From CAG-791 sp964386925 (lineage in GTDB: Bacteria > Bacillota > Clostridia > Lachnospirales > Lachnospiraceae): 26,451 bases of DNA. A model generated the notes under the pieces. The model ran no database searches. It was not told where the DNA came from and was given only the letters and a program-made list of their open reading frames with translations. The stretch spans positions 1-26,451 of the forward strand of contig CAYLUU010000025.1 of NCBI GenBank assembly GCA_964386925.1, in the 5' to 3' direction. Below, piece after piece: positions 1 to 7,931 of the stretch (positions within the stretch are counted from its first letter, which is position 1; every line of letters begins with the position of its first letter). The position numbers and the translations under genes were made by a program.

Positions 1-4
1 AGTT

Positions 5-32
5 CGTAACAATTCAGCACCCGCATCTCGAT
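5..32. repeat. Intergenic repeat, copy 1 (inverted partner at 17353-17380)
   Basis: The reverse complement of this 28-bp stretch matches 17353-17380 at 25 of 28 positions, with a 17-base perfect core (AGATGCGGGTGCTGAAT). Weaker similarity continues for roughly 20 bp beyond it. Both copies lie in non-coding DNA upstream of a gene, hom here and the rsmF-like gene there. The flank at about 23-50 can fold on itself (GCATCTCGA against TCGAAGATGC). It may be a small dispersed repeat; two copies alone do not define a family. Confidence 0.5.
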
Positions 33-132
33 TTTGATACTCGAAGATGCCCGATTCACGTTGAAATCGTCAGGTGCTGAGCAGGTACAGTTCAGAAAAA
101 GGCCGCAGGGCCTGCGATCAGGGAGGCAAAAC

Positions 133-1350
133 ATGATTGAAATTGCAATACTGGGATTCGGCACCGTAGGAAGCGGAGTGGCAGAGGTCATTGATCAGAA
201 CCAGGACCAGATCCGTCGTGATTGCCCGGAGGGCATTCATGTAAAGTACATTCTGGATCTGCGGGATTTCCCGGACTCTCCGTATGCGGATCGTGTGGTG
301 CATGATTTTGACATCATTCTGAATGATCCCGAGATCCGCGTGATCTGCGAGACAATGGGAGGAAAGGAGCCGGCCTTCACCTTTTCCAAGAAGGCTCTGG
401 AAAAGGGCATCAGCGTCTGCACCTCCAACAAGGAACTGGTAGATGCTCTGGGCGGAATTCTGGCGGTTACCGCAAAGGAAAATAACTGCAGCTACCTCTT
501 TGAGGCCAGTGTTGGCGGCGGAATCCCGATTTTGCGTCCTCTGCGGACGTCCTTCTCGCAGGAATTCATTACCTCGATCATGGGTATCCTGAACGGAACA
601 ACGAACTACATCCTGACCAAGATGGAGAAGGAAGGACTGGCGTTCGAGGTTGCATTGAAGCAGGCACAGGACAACGGCTATGCGGAGAAGAATCCGGAGG
701 CCGACATTGAAGGTTATGATCCCTGCCGCAAGATTGCCATTCTGGCATCTCTTGTAACCGGTGGGAACGTGAAGTTCGAGCAGGTTCCCTGCGAGGGCAT
801 TACGAAGATTGATACGGACGATTTCGGGTATGCAAGACAGCTGCACAGCGCCATCAAGCTCCTGGGTGTCTGCCATCATGATCCGGAGACCGGAAAGGTA
901 TATGCCCGGACGGCACCTTATGTGGTTCCGGAGAATCACCCGCTGTACGGCGTGAGTGATGTGTACAACGGCATTCTGGTGCACGGCAATATGGTCGGTG
1001 ATCTGATGTTCTACGGCAGCGGTGCCGGCAAGCTTCCGACTGCAAGTGCGGTAGTATCGGATGTGGTGGAGTGTGTTCGGAACATCGGCAGCAACATCAA
1101 CATAGGTCTGACCAATCAGGATGCAGATCTGCTGGATCCGATGGAGTGGAAGGATCAGTACTTCGTCCGCATCGGCAAAGAGGATCTGGTAAAGGCAACC
1201 GGACTGTTCGGCAATGAGATTCAAATCGTGGTGAACGAGAGTCTGCCGGAGGAGTTTGCGTTCGTGACGCCGAAGATTACCGAGGCGGAGTTCGAGGAGA
1301 AGGCAGCACAGCTTCCGTCTCTGAAGAAGAGCATTCGCGTGCTGAACTGA
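133..1350 (+). CDS. hom: Homoserine dehydrogenase
   Basis: This enzyme reduces aspartate semialdehyde to homoserine with NAD(P)H in the cytoplasm, the branch step toward threonine and methionine. The 405-residue protein opens with the nucleotide-binding loop GFGTVGSG (residues 8-15). The catalytic region has E185, D196 and K200, which by spacing match Glu208, Asp219 and Lys223 of yeast homoserine dehydrogenase. The motif ILNGTTNYIL is also present. The start at 133 is chosen because GGGAGG lies just upstream and because the nucleotide-binding strand then begins at residue 2; a longer in-frame extension to 34 has no ribosome site. The last 60 or so residues resemble a weak or degenerate ACT regulatory domain. 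The gene is followed after 147 bp by lysC, which fits co-regulation of the aspartate pathway. Confidence 0.95.
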   Translation: MIEIAILGFGTVGSGVAEVIDQNQDQIRRDCPEGIHVKYILDLRDFPDSPYADRVVHDFDIILNDPEIRVICETMGGKEPAFTFSKKALEKGISVCTSNKELVDALGGILAVTAKENNCSYLFEASVGGGIPILRPLRTSFSQEFITSIMGILNGTTNYILTKMEKEGLAFEVALKQAQDNGYAEKNPEADIEGYDPCRKIAILASLVTGGNVKFEQVPCEGITKIDTDDFGYARQLHSAIKLLGVCHHDPETGKVYARTAPYVVPENHPLYGVSDVYNGILVHGNMVGDLMFYGSGAGKLPTASAVVSDVVECVRNIGSNINIGLTNQDADLLDPMEWKDQYFVRIGKEDLVKATGLFGNEIQIVVNESLPEEFAFVTPKITEAEFEEKAAQLPSLKKSIRVLN

Positions 1351-1403
1351 TACGGTTCGGAATGGATTTGCGGCAATTATTCAGGACCCGTTCGCAAAGA
1401 GGT

Positions 1404-1460
1404 GTGCCGTTAATGCAGGTATTACTCGTTGTTCTGCGTAAATTTGCCTGGCTTGGAATA
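1404..1460 (+). repeat. Intergenic element upstream of lysC (partner at 15431-15488)
   Basis: About 57 bp align with 15431-15488 at roughly 70 percent identity allowing one gap. The shared blocks include CGTTAATGC, ATTACT and AATTTGCCTGG followed by GAATA. Both copies sit in the same orientation, 30-40 bp before the start codon of unrelated genes (lysC and a flavin-reductase-like gene). This could be a dispersed repeat or a shared leader or promoter element. Confidence 0.45.
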
Positions 1461-1497
1461 TTGCAATGTGATGCCTGAACAGGGCAAGAGGAGTGTT

Positions 1498-2820
1498 ATG
1501 GCTAAAAAGGTTGTGAAATTCGGCGGCAGTTCCCTTGCGGATGCCCATCAGTTCCAGAAGGTCGGAGATATCATTCGTGCAGATAAGGATCGCATCTATG
1601 TGGTTCCGTCAGCACCGGGGAAACGATTCTCCGGAGATACCAAGGTGACAGATCTGCTGTATCTGTGCTATCGGCTGGCCAGCAAGGGAGAGGATTTCAG
1701 TGATCCCTTCCGGGAGATTCAGTCTCGTTACAATGAAATCATCAAGGGCCTTGACCTGGATTTCTCACTGGAGGAGGAATTCAAGACGATCGAGAAGAAC
1801 CTGAAGGAAGAGCCGAACAGCGATTACACGGCATCCCGCGGAGAGTATCTGAACGGGCGCGTCATGGCGGCTTATCTGGGATATAACTTTGTGGATCCGG
1901 CAGAAATTATTTTCTTTGACCAGAATGGTCAGCTGGACGAGGCAAAGACGCAGAAGATGACAGAGGAGCGGCTTTCTCAGTTAGAGAATGCGGTTGTTCC
2001 CGGGTTCTACGGGTGCGGCGCAGACGGCAGGGTGAAGACCTTCTCCCGCGGCGGCTCTGACATTACGGGCTCCATTGTTGCCGGGGCTTGCCATGTGGGC
2101 GTCTACGAGAACTGGACGGATGTGTCCGGCTTCCTGGTAGCAGATCCCCGTATTGTCGATGACCCGGCCTCCATTCGGACCATTACCTATAAAGAACTTC
2201 GCGAGCTGTCCTATATGGGCGCCGGCGTTCTGCATGAGGATGCGATCTTCCCGGTTCGTCACGAAGGCATTCCGATCAATATCAAAAATACGAACAAGCC
2301 GGAGGATGACGGCACCTGGATTGTAGAGAGCACCTGCCAGAAATCCGGCTATACCATCACCGGAGTAGCAGGTAAGAAGGACTTCTGTGCGGTTCTGATT
2401 TCTAAGGATATGATGAACTCCGAGGTTGGCTTCTGCCGCAAGGTGCTGCAGGCCTTCGAGGACAACGGCATCTCCATCGAGCATATGCCTTCCGGAATCG
2501 ACACCATGACAGTGGTCGTACATGAGACAGAATTCATGCACAAGGAACAGCAGGTGGTGGCAGACATTCACCGTCTGGCACATCCGGACTCCATCGAGAT
2601 TGAGTCGGATCTGTCGCTCATTGCGGTTGTGGGCCGCGGCATGAAGGAGCAGCGCGGAACATCGGGACGCATCTTCTCAGCACTGGCACATGCACATGTC
2701 AATGTCCGCATGATCGATCAGGGCTCTTCGGAGCTGAACATCATCATCGGCGTGAAGAATGCCGACTATGAAAAGGCCATTCGTGCGATCTATGCGATCT
2801 TCGTAGATACGCAGCTGTAA
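1498..2820 (+). CDS. lysC: Aspartate kinase (monofunctional)
   Basis: This enzyme phosphorylates L-aspartate with ATP, the first step of the lysine, threonine and methionine pathway. The 440-residue protein begins with the kinase motif KFGGSS (residues 6-11). It carries the family motifs FSRGGSDITGS and NWTDVSGFLVADPR. The C-terminal part from about residue 290 looks like tandem ACT domains, for example around VGFCRKVLQAFEDNGISIEH and RGTSGRIFSALAHAHVNVRM, so feedback inhibition by lysine and/or threonine is likely. The start at 1498 is set by AGAGGAG at 1487-1493; an ATG at 1471 lacks a good ribosome site. The gene follows hom on the same strand. A hairpin ending in a T run (2884-2946) lies downstream. 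Confidence 0.95.
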   Translation: MAKKVVKFGGSSLADAHQFQKVGDIIRADKDRIYVVPSAPGKRFSGDTKVTDLLYLCYRLASKGEDFSDPFREIQSRYNEIIKGLDLDFSLEEEFKTIEKNLKEEPNSDYTASRGEYLNGRVMAAYLGYNFVDPAEIIFFDQNGQLDEAKTQKMTEERLSQLENAVVPGFYGCGADGRVKTFSRGGSDITGSIVAGACHVGVYENWTDVSGFLVADPRIVDDPASIRTITYKELRELSYMGAGVLHEDAIFPVRHEGIPINIKNTNKPEDDGTWIVESTCQKSGYTITGVAGKKDFCAVLISKDMMNSEVGFCRKVLQAFEDNGISIEHMPSGIDTMTVVVHETEFMHKEQQVVADIHRLAHPDSIEIESDLSLIAVVGRGMKEQRGTSGRIFSALAHAHVNVRMIDQGSSELNIIIGVKNADYEKAIRAIYAIFVDTQL

Positions 2821-2883
2821 GCCGGTGTGTCTTAATGCATCGATGTCAGTCAGGAGCAGTCAGTGCTTCATAAAAATTTCACT

Positions 2884-2946
2884 AGAACCCTCTCGAAATT
2901 CTTATATACTAGATGGTATGGATAAAAGAGTTTCGAGAGGGTTTTT
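2884..2946 (+). terminator. Terminator-like hairpin after lysC, overlapping the next ribosome site
   Basis: AACCCTCTCGAAA (2886-2898) and TTTCGAGAGGGTT (2931-2943) form a perfect 13-bp stem with a 32-nt loop, followed by TTTTT. It would terminate lysC transcription, though the loop is long. The right arm contains GAGAGG (2935-2940), the ribosome site of the gene that starts at 2949. A TATACT box (2905-2910) lies in the loop, without a good -35 box. Confidence 0.6.
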
Positions 2947-2948
2947 CT

Positions 2949-3863
2949 ATGGCAATGAGCGATGAGATACGGGAGCAGAGAAAGAAGCTGAAGGGGAAGG
3001 GAATCAAGGCACACATAGCCTGGTTCTGGGAGTACGAGCGGGTTACAACGCTGATCGTGCTGGTTGTGGCAGGTATCGCCATTTCGCTGATCTATCATTT
3101 TGTGACTAACAAGCCTTATGGCTTCGGCGTGATGTTCCTGAATGCGGTTTCGCAGGATGATCAGCAGACAACGCTGGCAGATGGATTCATGGACTATGCC
3201 GGAATAGATTCCTCCAGCGAGGATGTGCTGGCGGATGTAACGGAGACGTTGACACCGGGAGACAGCTCATCTTCGGAATACGATATGTATACGACGATGA
3301 AGATTATGGCAGAGATCTCGGCGGAACAGATTGATGTGGCCATTATGGACGCGTGGTATTTTGATTACTACGCGTATCAGGGGGAATTCCTTGCATTGAA
3401 TGAGGTGCTGGACGAGGCTACATTGGAACAGTATAAGGACAGACTTTATTACATTGATCAGGCGGAGGCAGACCGCCGCCAGGAGGCGCAGGACAATTTG
3501 TCTTCTTCGACAGAGGGGGCGACAGAGACCTCTGCAGAAGGAGATACCGATGCGGCGGCCGGCAGCACGGATTCTGCAGATGCGGCTGCAGCTGACAGCG
3601 AGGATGCAGATTCGGCACTGGCCTACGGAACACAGAGTGAGGAAGAGATTGAGGCAAGAGCTTCTGAGGCACTGGAGAACTTCACTCTGCCGGATCCGGA
3701 TACCATGGAGGAGCCGGTTGCTGTGGGAATCTGGTGCAACGATGCGCCGTACATTCAGGAGAATGGCAATTACGATTATACGGCCTGCATTTACGGGATC
3801 GTGGCGAATACAAAACAGCCGGAAAGGTGTCAGCAATTCCTTGAATATTTGTATCAAAAGTAA
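2949..3863 (+). CDS. Membrane-anchored protein of unknown function
   Basis: I do not recognise the family. The 304-residue product has a basic cytoplasmic N-terminus, one membrane segment at about residues 32-50, and then an external or periplasm-side domain of about 250 residues. That domain contains motifs such as MKIMAEISAEQIDVAIMDAWYF and FLALNEVLDE, which loosely resemble extracellular solute-binding proteins. A polar Ala/Asp/Ser/Glu-rich stretch (about residues 175-235) splits it and is probably disordered. No lipobox or sortase motif is seen. The start at 2949 uses GAGAGG eight bases upstream; a second ATG at 2955 is possible. That ribosome site is buried in the hairpin at 2884-2946, so translation from lysC read-through RNA should be poor. 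A second membrane-protein gene begins 42 bp downstream, and the two probably share a transcript. Confidence 0.75.
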   Translation: MAMSDEIREQRKKLKGKGIKAHIAWFWEYERVTTLIVLVVAGIAISLIYHFVTNKPYGFGVMFLNAVSQDDQQTTLADGFMDYAGIDSSSEDVLADVTETLTPGDSSSSEYDMYTTMKIMAEISAEQIDVAIMDAWYFDYYAYQGEFLALNEVLDEATLEQYKDRLYYIDQAEADRRQEAQDNLSSSTEGATETSAEGDTDAAAGSTDSADAAAADSEDADSALAYGTQSEEEIEARASEALENFTLPDPDTMEEPVAVGIWCNDAPYIQENGNYDYTACIYGIVANTKQPERCQQFLEYLYQK

Positions 3864-3905
3864 TAAGATATCGTAAATTGTTTTCCAAGGGGCAGAGGTA
3901 TATAC

Positions 3906-4439
3906 ATGGAGCTGGGTGTAATTGAGGTTGTTGTTCCGCGCAAGAAGAGTTCACTCCTCGGAGTGGCAAAGGTATTGTGCACGGTTCTGGCAGTGATTCT
4001 GATTTTTCTGGGACTGACGGTGATGAACATCATCGGCCTGTGGGCACTGATTCCGCTGGTGCTGGGCGTCGCAGCCGGGATCGGAGCGTATTTTGCTTCC
4101 ATGAACAGCAACGTGGATTTCGAGTATTCGCTGGTAGACCGCGAGCTTCGCGTGGCGAAGATTCTGAACAAGGAGCGCAGAAAGTCCATGGCCAAATATG
4201 ACCTGGACAAGCTGGAAATCCTGGCTCCGATGAAATCCCACGAGCTGGACAGCTACCGCAATCGCCAGAACACGAAGGAAGCGGATTATTCCACCCGTGA
4301 TGCATCCAGAGAGAACACCACCTACTGGTGCTTTCTGGAGGGCAATCAGAAGATCGTTCTGGATCTTGCCGGATCCGACGGTGAGAAACTTCTGAATGCG
4401 GTGAAGATGTTCGCACCGCGCAAGGTTCGCAACGCTTAA
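3906..4439 (+). CDS. Small two-helix membrane protein (DUF6106-like)
   Basis: This 177-residue protein has two hydrophobic segments (about residues 20-39 and 42-64) forming a membrane hairpin. A soluble domain of about 110 residues follows, with the pattern FEYSLVDRELRVAKI and a C-terminal block TYWCFLEGNQKIVLDLAG. The layout resembles small Clostridia membrane proteins grouped as DUF6106, but I assign this only tentatively and by memory. The start at 3906 has AGAGG seven bases upstream. It follows the 2949 gene by 42 bp and precedes a hairpin terminator, so the two probably form a short operon. No catalytic motif is visible. Confidence 0.7.
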   Translation: MELGVIEVVVPRKKSSLLGVAKVLCTVLAVILIFLGLTVMNIIGLWALIPLVLGVAAGIGAYFASMNSNVDFEYSLVDRELRVAKILNKERRKSMAKYDLDKLEILAPMKSHELDSYRNRQNTKEADYSTRDASRENTTYWCFLEGNQKIVLDLAGSDGEKLLNAVKMFAPRKVRNA

Positions 4440-4459
4440 GTTTACAGAAAAAGGTAATA

Positions 4460-4493
4460 AACAGGATACGAGTCGAAAGGCTTGTGTCCTGTT
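4460..4493 (+). terminator. Probable intrinsic terminator
   Basis: The arms AACAGGATACGAG and CTTGTGTCCTGTT pair over 13 bp with two G-U pairs and an eight-base loop. Only a short T-rich tail (ATTGTTCC) follows, so efficiency may be modest. It separates the 3906 gene from guaB. Confidence 0.6.
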
Positions 4494-4608
4494 ATTGTTC
4501 CTGTGAAAATTCAGGACAGCGGCTGCGCGGATACGCAGCTGATATATTGTTAGAGATGTGTTAACGATGTGTTGACGAAAGACAGCTGAGGACAGGGAAG
4601 GAGAGAGT

Positions 4609-6066
4609 ATGGCAAGAATAATCGGAGATGCAATCACATTTGATGATGTTCTGCTGGTCCCTTCGTATTCGACCGTTGTGCCGAACCAGGTTGACGTGAG
4701 CACCAACCTGACGAAGAAGATCAAGCTGAACATTCCTATGATGAGTGCAGGAATGGACACGGTTACAGAGGACCGCATGGCAATCGCAATGGCGAGACAG
4801 GGCGGCATCGGTATCATCCATAAGAACATGTCGATTCAGGATCAGGCTGATCAGGTCGATAAGGTAAAGCGCTCGGAGAATGGTGTCATTACAGATCCCT
4901 TCTATCTGTCTGCAGAGCACACACTGGCAGACGCCGAGGACCTGATGCGTAAGTTCCGCATCAGCGGCGTGCCGATCACAGAGGGCAAGAAGCTGGTGGG
5001 CATCATCACCAACCGTGACCTGAAGTTCGAGACCGATTACACCAAGAAGATCAGCGAGGTTATGACCTCGGAGAATCTGGTGACGGCACACGAGGGAACC
5101 ACACTCGAGGAGGCTAAAAAAATCCTGGCTGATTCCAAGAAGGAGAAGCTTCCGATCGTCGATGACGACTACAATCTGGTAGGCCTCATCACCATCAAGG
5201 ACATCGAGAAGACCATCAAGTATCCGCTCTCTGCAAAGGATGCCTATGGACGCCTTCTGTGCGGCGCAGCAGTCGGCATCACTGCAAACGTTCTGGAGCG
5301 TGTGGAAGCACTGGTAAATGCAAAGGTTGACTGCGTAGTTCTGGATTCCTCTCACGGACATTCCGAGAACGTTCTGCGCTGCCTGAAGATGATCAAGGAC
5401 GCCTATCCGGATCTGGACGTCATTGCCGGCAACATTGCAACCGGCGAAGGCGCAGCAGATCTGATCAAGGCAGGTGCTGACGCAGTTAAGGTTGGTATCG
5501 GACCCGGCTCCATCTGCACCACGCGTGTCGTTACCGGCTGCGGTGTTCCGCAGATTACGGCAATCATGGACGCTTATTCGGTTGCAAAGGAATATGGCAT
5601 CCCGGTTATCGCAGACGGCGGTATCAAATACTCCGGCGATATGGTCAAGGCACTGGCTGCAGGCGGAAGTGTCTGCATGATGGGCTCGATCTTCGCAGGA
5701 TGCGAGGAGTCTCCGGGAGCAACGGAGCTGTTCCAGGGCAGAACCTATAAGGTATATCGCGGCATGGGTTCCATCTCTGCCATGGAGAATGGATCCAAGG
5801 ATCGTTATTTCCAGGAGAATGCCAAGAAGCTGGTTCCGGAAGGCGTCGAGGGACGTGTGGCTTACAAGGGTCTTGTAGAAGACACCATCTTCCAGCTCAT
5901 GGGCGGCATCCGTTCCGGTATGGGACTGACCGGCTCTCACGACATCAAGGCACTGCAGGAGAACGGACGTTTTGTAAAGATCTCGAATGCATCGCTGCGT
6001 GAGAATCACCCGCATGACATTCAGATCACCAAGGAAGCTCCGAACTACAGCGTAAACGAAAAGTAA
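4609..6066 (+). CDS. guaB: Inosine-5'-monophosphate dehydrogenase
   Basis: This enzyme oxidises IMP to XMP with NAD+, the committed step of guanine nucleotide synthesis. The 485-residue length is typical. Two CBS domains (about residues 93-205) are inserted into the TIM barrel, seen as FRISGVPITEGKKLVGIITN and KEKLPIVDDDYNLVGLITIK. The catalytic loop GPGSICTTRVVTG carries C303, which forms the thioimidate with IMP. The phosphate site IADGGIKYSGD and the flap-region motif YRGMGS are present. AGGAGA lies six bases before the ATG. glnS starts 9 bp after the stop, so the two are co-transcribed. Upstream lie a tandem 11-bp repeat (GATGTGTTRAC twice, 4555-4576) and a small hairpin (GCTGCG/CGCAGC near 4522-4539), which might have a regulatory role. 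Confidence 0.97.
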   Translation: MARIIGDAITFDDVLLVPSYSTVVPNQVDVSTNLTKKIKLNIPMMSAGMDTVTEDRMAIAMARQGGIGIIHKNMSIQDQADQVDKVKRSENGVITDPFYLSAEHTLADAEDLMRKFRISGVPITEGKKLVGIITNRDLKFETDYTKKISEVMTSENLVTAHEGTTLEEAKKILADSKKEKLPIVDDDYNLVGLITIKDIEKTIKYPLSAKDAYGRLLCGAAVGITANVLERVEALVNAKVDCVVLDSSHGHSENVLRCLKMIKDAYPDLDVIAGNIATGEGAADLIKAGADAVKVGIGPGSICTTRVVTGCGVPQITAIMDAYSVAKEYGIPVIADGGIKYSGDMVKALAAGGSVCMMGSIFAGCEESPGATELFQGRTYKVYRGMGSISAMENGSKDRYFQENAKKLVPEGVEGRVAYKGLVEDTIFQLMGGIRSGMGLTGSHDIKALQENGRFVKISNASLRENHPHDIQITKEAPNYSVNEK

Positions 6067-6075
6067 GGACAGCAT

Positions 6076-7788
6076 ATGACTACAGATGAGACCAAGCGCG
6101 CAGAGAACGGAGCCGAAAAGGTGGATTCTCTGAACGGTGAGAATAAGAACTTTATCGAGCTGGAGATTGACAAGGATCTGGCAGAAGGAAGATATGATCA
6201 TGTACAGACCCGTTTCCCTCCGGAGCCGAACGGCTATCTTCACATCGGTCATGCCAAGAGCATTCTGCTGAATTACGGACTGGCCAAGGAATACGGCGGC
6301 AAGTTCAACATGCGCTTTGACGACACGAACCCCACGAAGGAGAAATCCGAGTTCGTGGAATCCATCAAAGAGGATGTGAACTGGCTGGGCGCAGATTACG
6401 AGGACAGGCTCTTTTTCGCCAGCAATTACTTTGACCAGATGTATGAAATCGCGGTGAAGCTGATCCGCAAGGGAAAGGCTTATGTGTCGGATTTGACGGC
6501 AGAGGAGATGCGGGAATACCGCGGAACACTGACGGAGCCCGGCAAGAATGATCCCAACCGGGAGCGGACCGTGGAGGAGAATCTGGAGCTGTTCCAGCAG
6601 ATGAAGGATGGCAAATTCGCAGACGGCGAGAAGACACTTCGCGCGAAGATCGATATGGCTTCCTCCAACATCAACATGCGCGATCCGATCATTTATCGTG
6701 TGGCGCATCTGTCCCATCAGAACACCGGCGACAAGTGGTGCATCTACCCGATGTATGATTTCGCACACCCGATCGAGGATGCCATTGAGGGCATTACGCA
6801 TTCGATCTGCACGCTGGAGTTCGAGGATCACAGGCCGCTGTATGACTGGGTGGTGCGCGAGGCTGAGTTTGCACAGCCGCCGCGTCAGATCGAGTTTGCC
6901 AAGCTGTATCTGAAGAATGTGGTTACCGGCAAGCGTTATATTAAAAAGCTGGTAGAGGAAGGCATCGTAGACGGCTGGGATGATCCGCGTCTGGTGTCGA
7001 TCTCGGGCCTTCGCCGCCGCGGCTACACCCCGTCTTCGATTAAGAAGTTCGTTGATATGGCCGGTGTATCCAAGAGCCAGTCGGTCAACGAGATGGCGGC
7101 TCTGGAGTACTGCATTCGTGAGGATCTGAAGCCTTCCTGCAGCCGCATGCTGGCTGTCCTGAATCCGGTGAAGCTCATCATTGACAACTATCCGGAGGGA
7201 CAGAGCGAGGAGCTGGAGGCACCCAACAACCTGGAAAATGAGGAGCTGGGCAGCCGCAAGATTACCTTCTCCCGCGAGCTGTGGATTGAGCAGGAGGATT
7301 TCATGGCAGAGCCGGTTCCGAAATACAAGAGATTGTATCCGGGCAATGAGGTTCGCCTGATGTACGCATATTTTGTGAAGTGCGTTTCCTATGAAACCGA
7401 TGATGCAGGAAATGTTACCGTGGTGCATTGCACCTATGATCCGGAGACCAAATCCGGCAGCGGCTTCGAGGGACGCAAGGTGAAGGGAACCATTCACTGG
7501 GTGAATGCTCAGGATGCTGTGCAGCTGCCGGTGAGACTGTATGAGAACATCATCGACGAGGAGAAGGGCGTCTACAATGAAGACGGCTCTCTGAATCTGA
7601 ATCCGAACAGTCTGACCGAGGTGCAGGCATGGTGCGAGCCGGCTCTGAAGGAAGCCAAGGCCTATGACCGCTTCCAGTTCGTTCGCAATGGTTTCTTCTG
7701 CGCGGACAGCAAGGATTCAAAGGAAGGCGCACCGGTATTCAACCGCATTGTGTCACTCAAGAGCTCCTTCAAGCTGCCGAAGGCGTGA
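6076..7788 (+). CDS. glnS: Glutaminyl-tRNA synthetase
   Basis: This class I synthetase charges tRNA-Gln with glutamine. The 570-residue protein has PPEPNGYLHIGHAKS with the HIGH signature at residues 56-59. Strong GlnRS blocks follow, such as WDDPRLVSISGLRRRGYTP, ALEYCIREDL and GRKVKGTIHWV, which separate it from GluRS. The position of the KMSKS loop (VMSKR in E. coli as I recall it) reads VTGKR here (residues 283-287): the lysine and arginine are kept but MS is replaced by TG. The C-terminal anticodon-binding barrel is complete and ends with the usual PVFNRIVSLK segment. The ribosome site overlaps the guaB stop, indicating an operon. A terminator follows at 7810-7850. A GlnRS gene suggests direct Gln-tRNA-Gln synthesis rather than sole reliance on GatCAB amidation. 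Confidence 0.96.
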   Translation: MTTDETKRAENGAEKVDSLNGENKNFIELEIDKDLAEGRYDHVQTRFPPEPNGYLHIGHAKSILLNYGLAKEYGGKFNMRFDDTNPTKEKSEFVESIKEDVNWLGADYEDRLFFASNYFDQMYEIAVKLIRKGKAYVSDLTAEEMREYRGTLTEPGKNDPNRERTVEENLELFQQMKDGKFADGEKTLRAKIDMASSNINMRDPIIYRVAHLSHQNTGDKWCIYPMYDFAHPIEDAIEGITHSICTLEFEDHRPLYDWVVREAEFAQPPRQIEFAKLYLKNVVTGKRYIKKLVEEGIVDGWDDPRLVSISGLRRRGYTPSSIKKFVDMAGVSKSQSVNEMAALEYCIREDLKPSCSRMLAVLNPVKLIIDNYPEGQSEELEAPNNLENEELGSRKITFSRELWIEQEDFMAEPVPKYKRLYPGNEVRLMYAYFVKCVSYETDDAGNVTVVHCTYDPETKSGSGFEGRKVKGTIHWVNAQDAVQLPVRLYENIIDEEKGVYNEDGSLNLNPNSLTEVQAWCEPALKEAKAYDRFQFVRNGFFCADSKDSKEGAPVFNRIVSLKSSFKLPKA

Positions 7789-7809
7789 ACAGCGCAAAAT
7801 CAAATTGAT

Positions 7810-7850
7810 AAAAGGCTTCTTCCGGGGATCCTCGGAGGGAGCCTTTTCTT
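7810..7850 (+). terminator. Intrinsic terminator of guaB-glnS
   Basis: AAAAGGCT (7810-7817) pairs with AGCCTTTT (7840-7847). An inner stem CTTCCG/CGGAGG and a short loop complete the hairpin, and TTTTCTT forms the tail. Confidence 0.8.
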
Positions 7851-7857
7851 ATGATGA

Positions 7858-7895
7858 GCGCCCGGCGTCGATGGGTCCTGTCGCCGACGGGGCGC
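7858..7895. promoter_or_regulatory. GC-rich inverted repeat before the MocR gene
   Basis: GCGCCC (7858-7863) and GGGCGC (7890-7895) with inner CGGCG/CGCCG form an imperfect hairpin or dyad without a T tail, about 35 bp before the regulator start. MocR-type regulators often act at their own upstream DNA, so this could be an operator; this is only a guess. Confidence 0.3.
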
Positions 7896-7931
7896 ATGCA
7901 CGGCACAATTGCAAATAGAAAGGTTATGCCG

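Noticed and set aside
1..132. Amino-acid riboswitch or T-box leader before hom
   Set aside because: There is a small hairpin, but no T-box sequence, specifier stem or lysine riboswitch core is seen; the region is better explained by the repeat at 5-32.
118..1224. Open frame of 368 codons on the - strand
   Set aside because: It lies inside hom, which has all catalytic residues; the antisense product has no recognisable domain.
4561..7497. Open reading frame of 978 codons on the - strand across guaB and glnS
   Set aside because: It is exactly codon-aligned with both sense genes and exists because they avoid TTA, CTA and TCA codons. It has no ribosome site, and both + strand genes are unmistakable.
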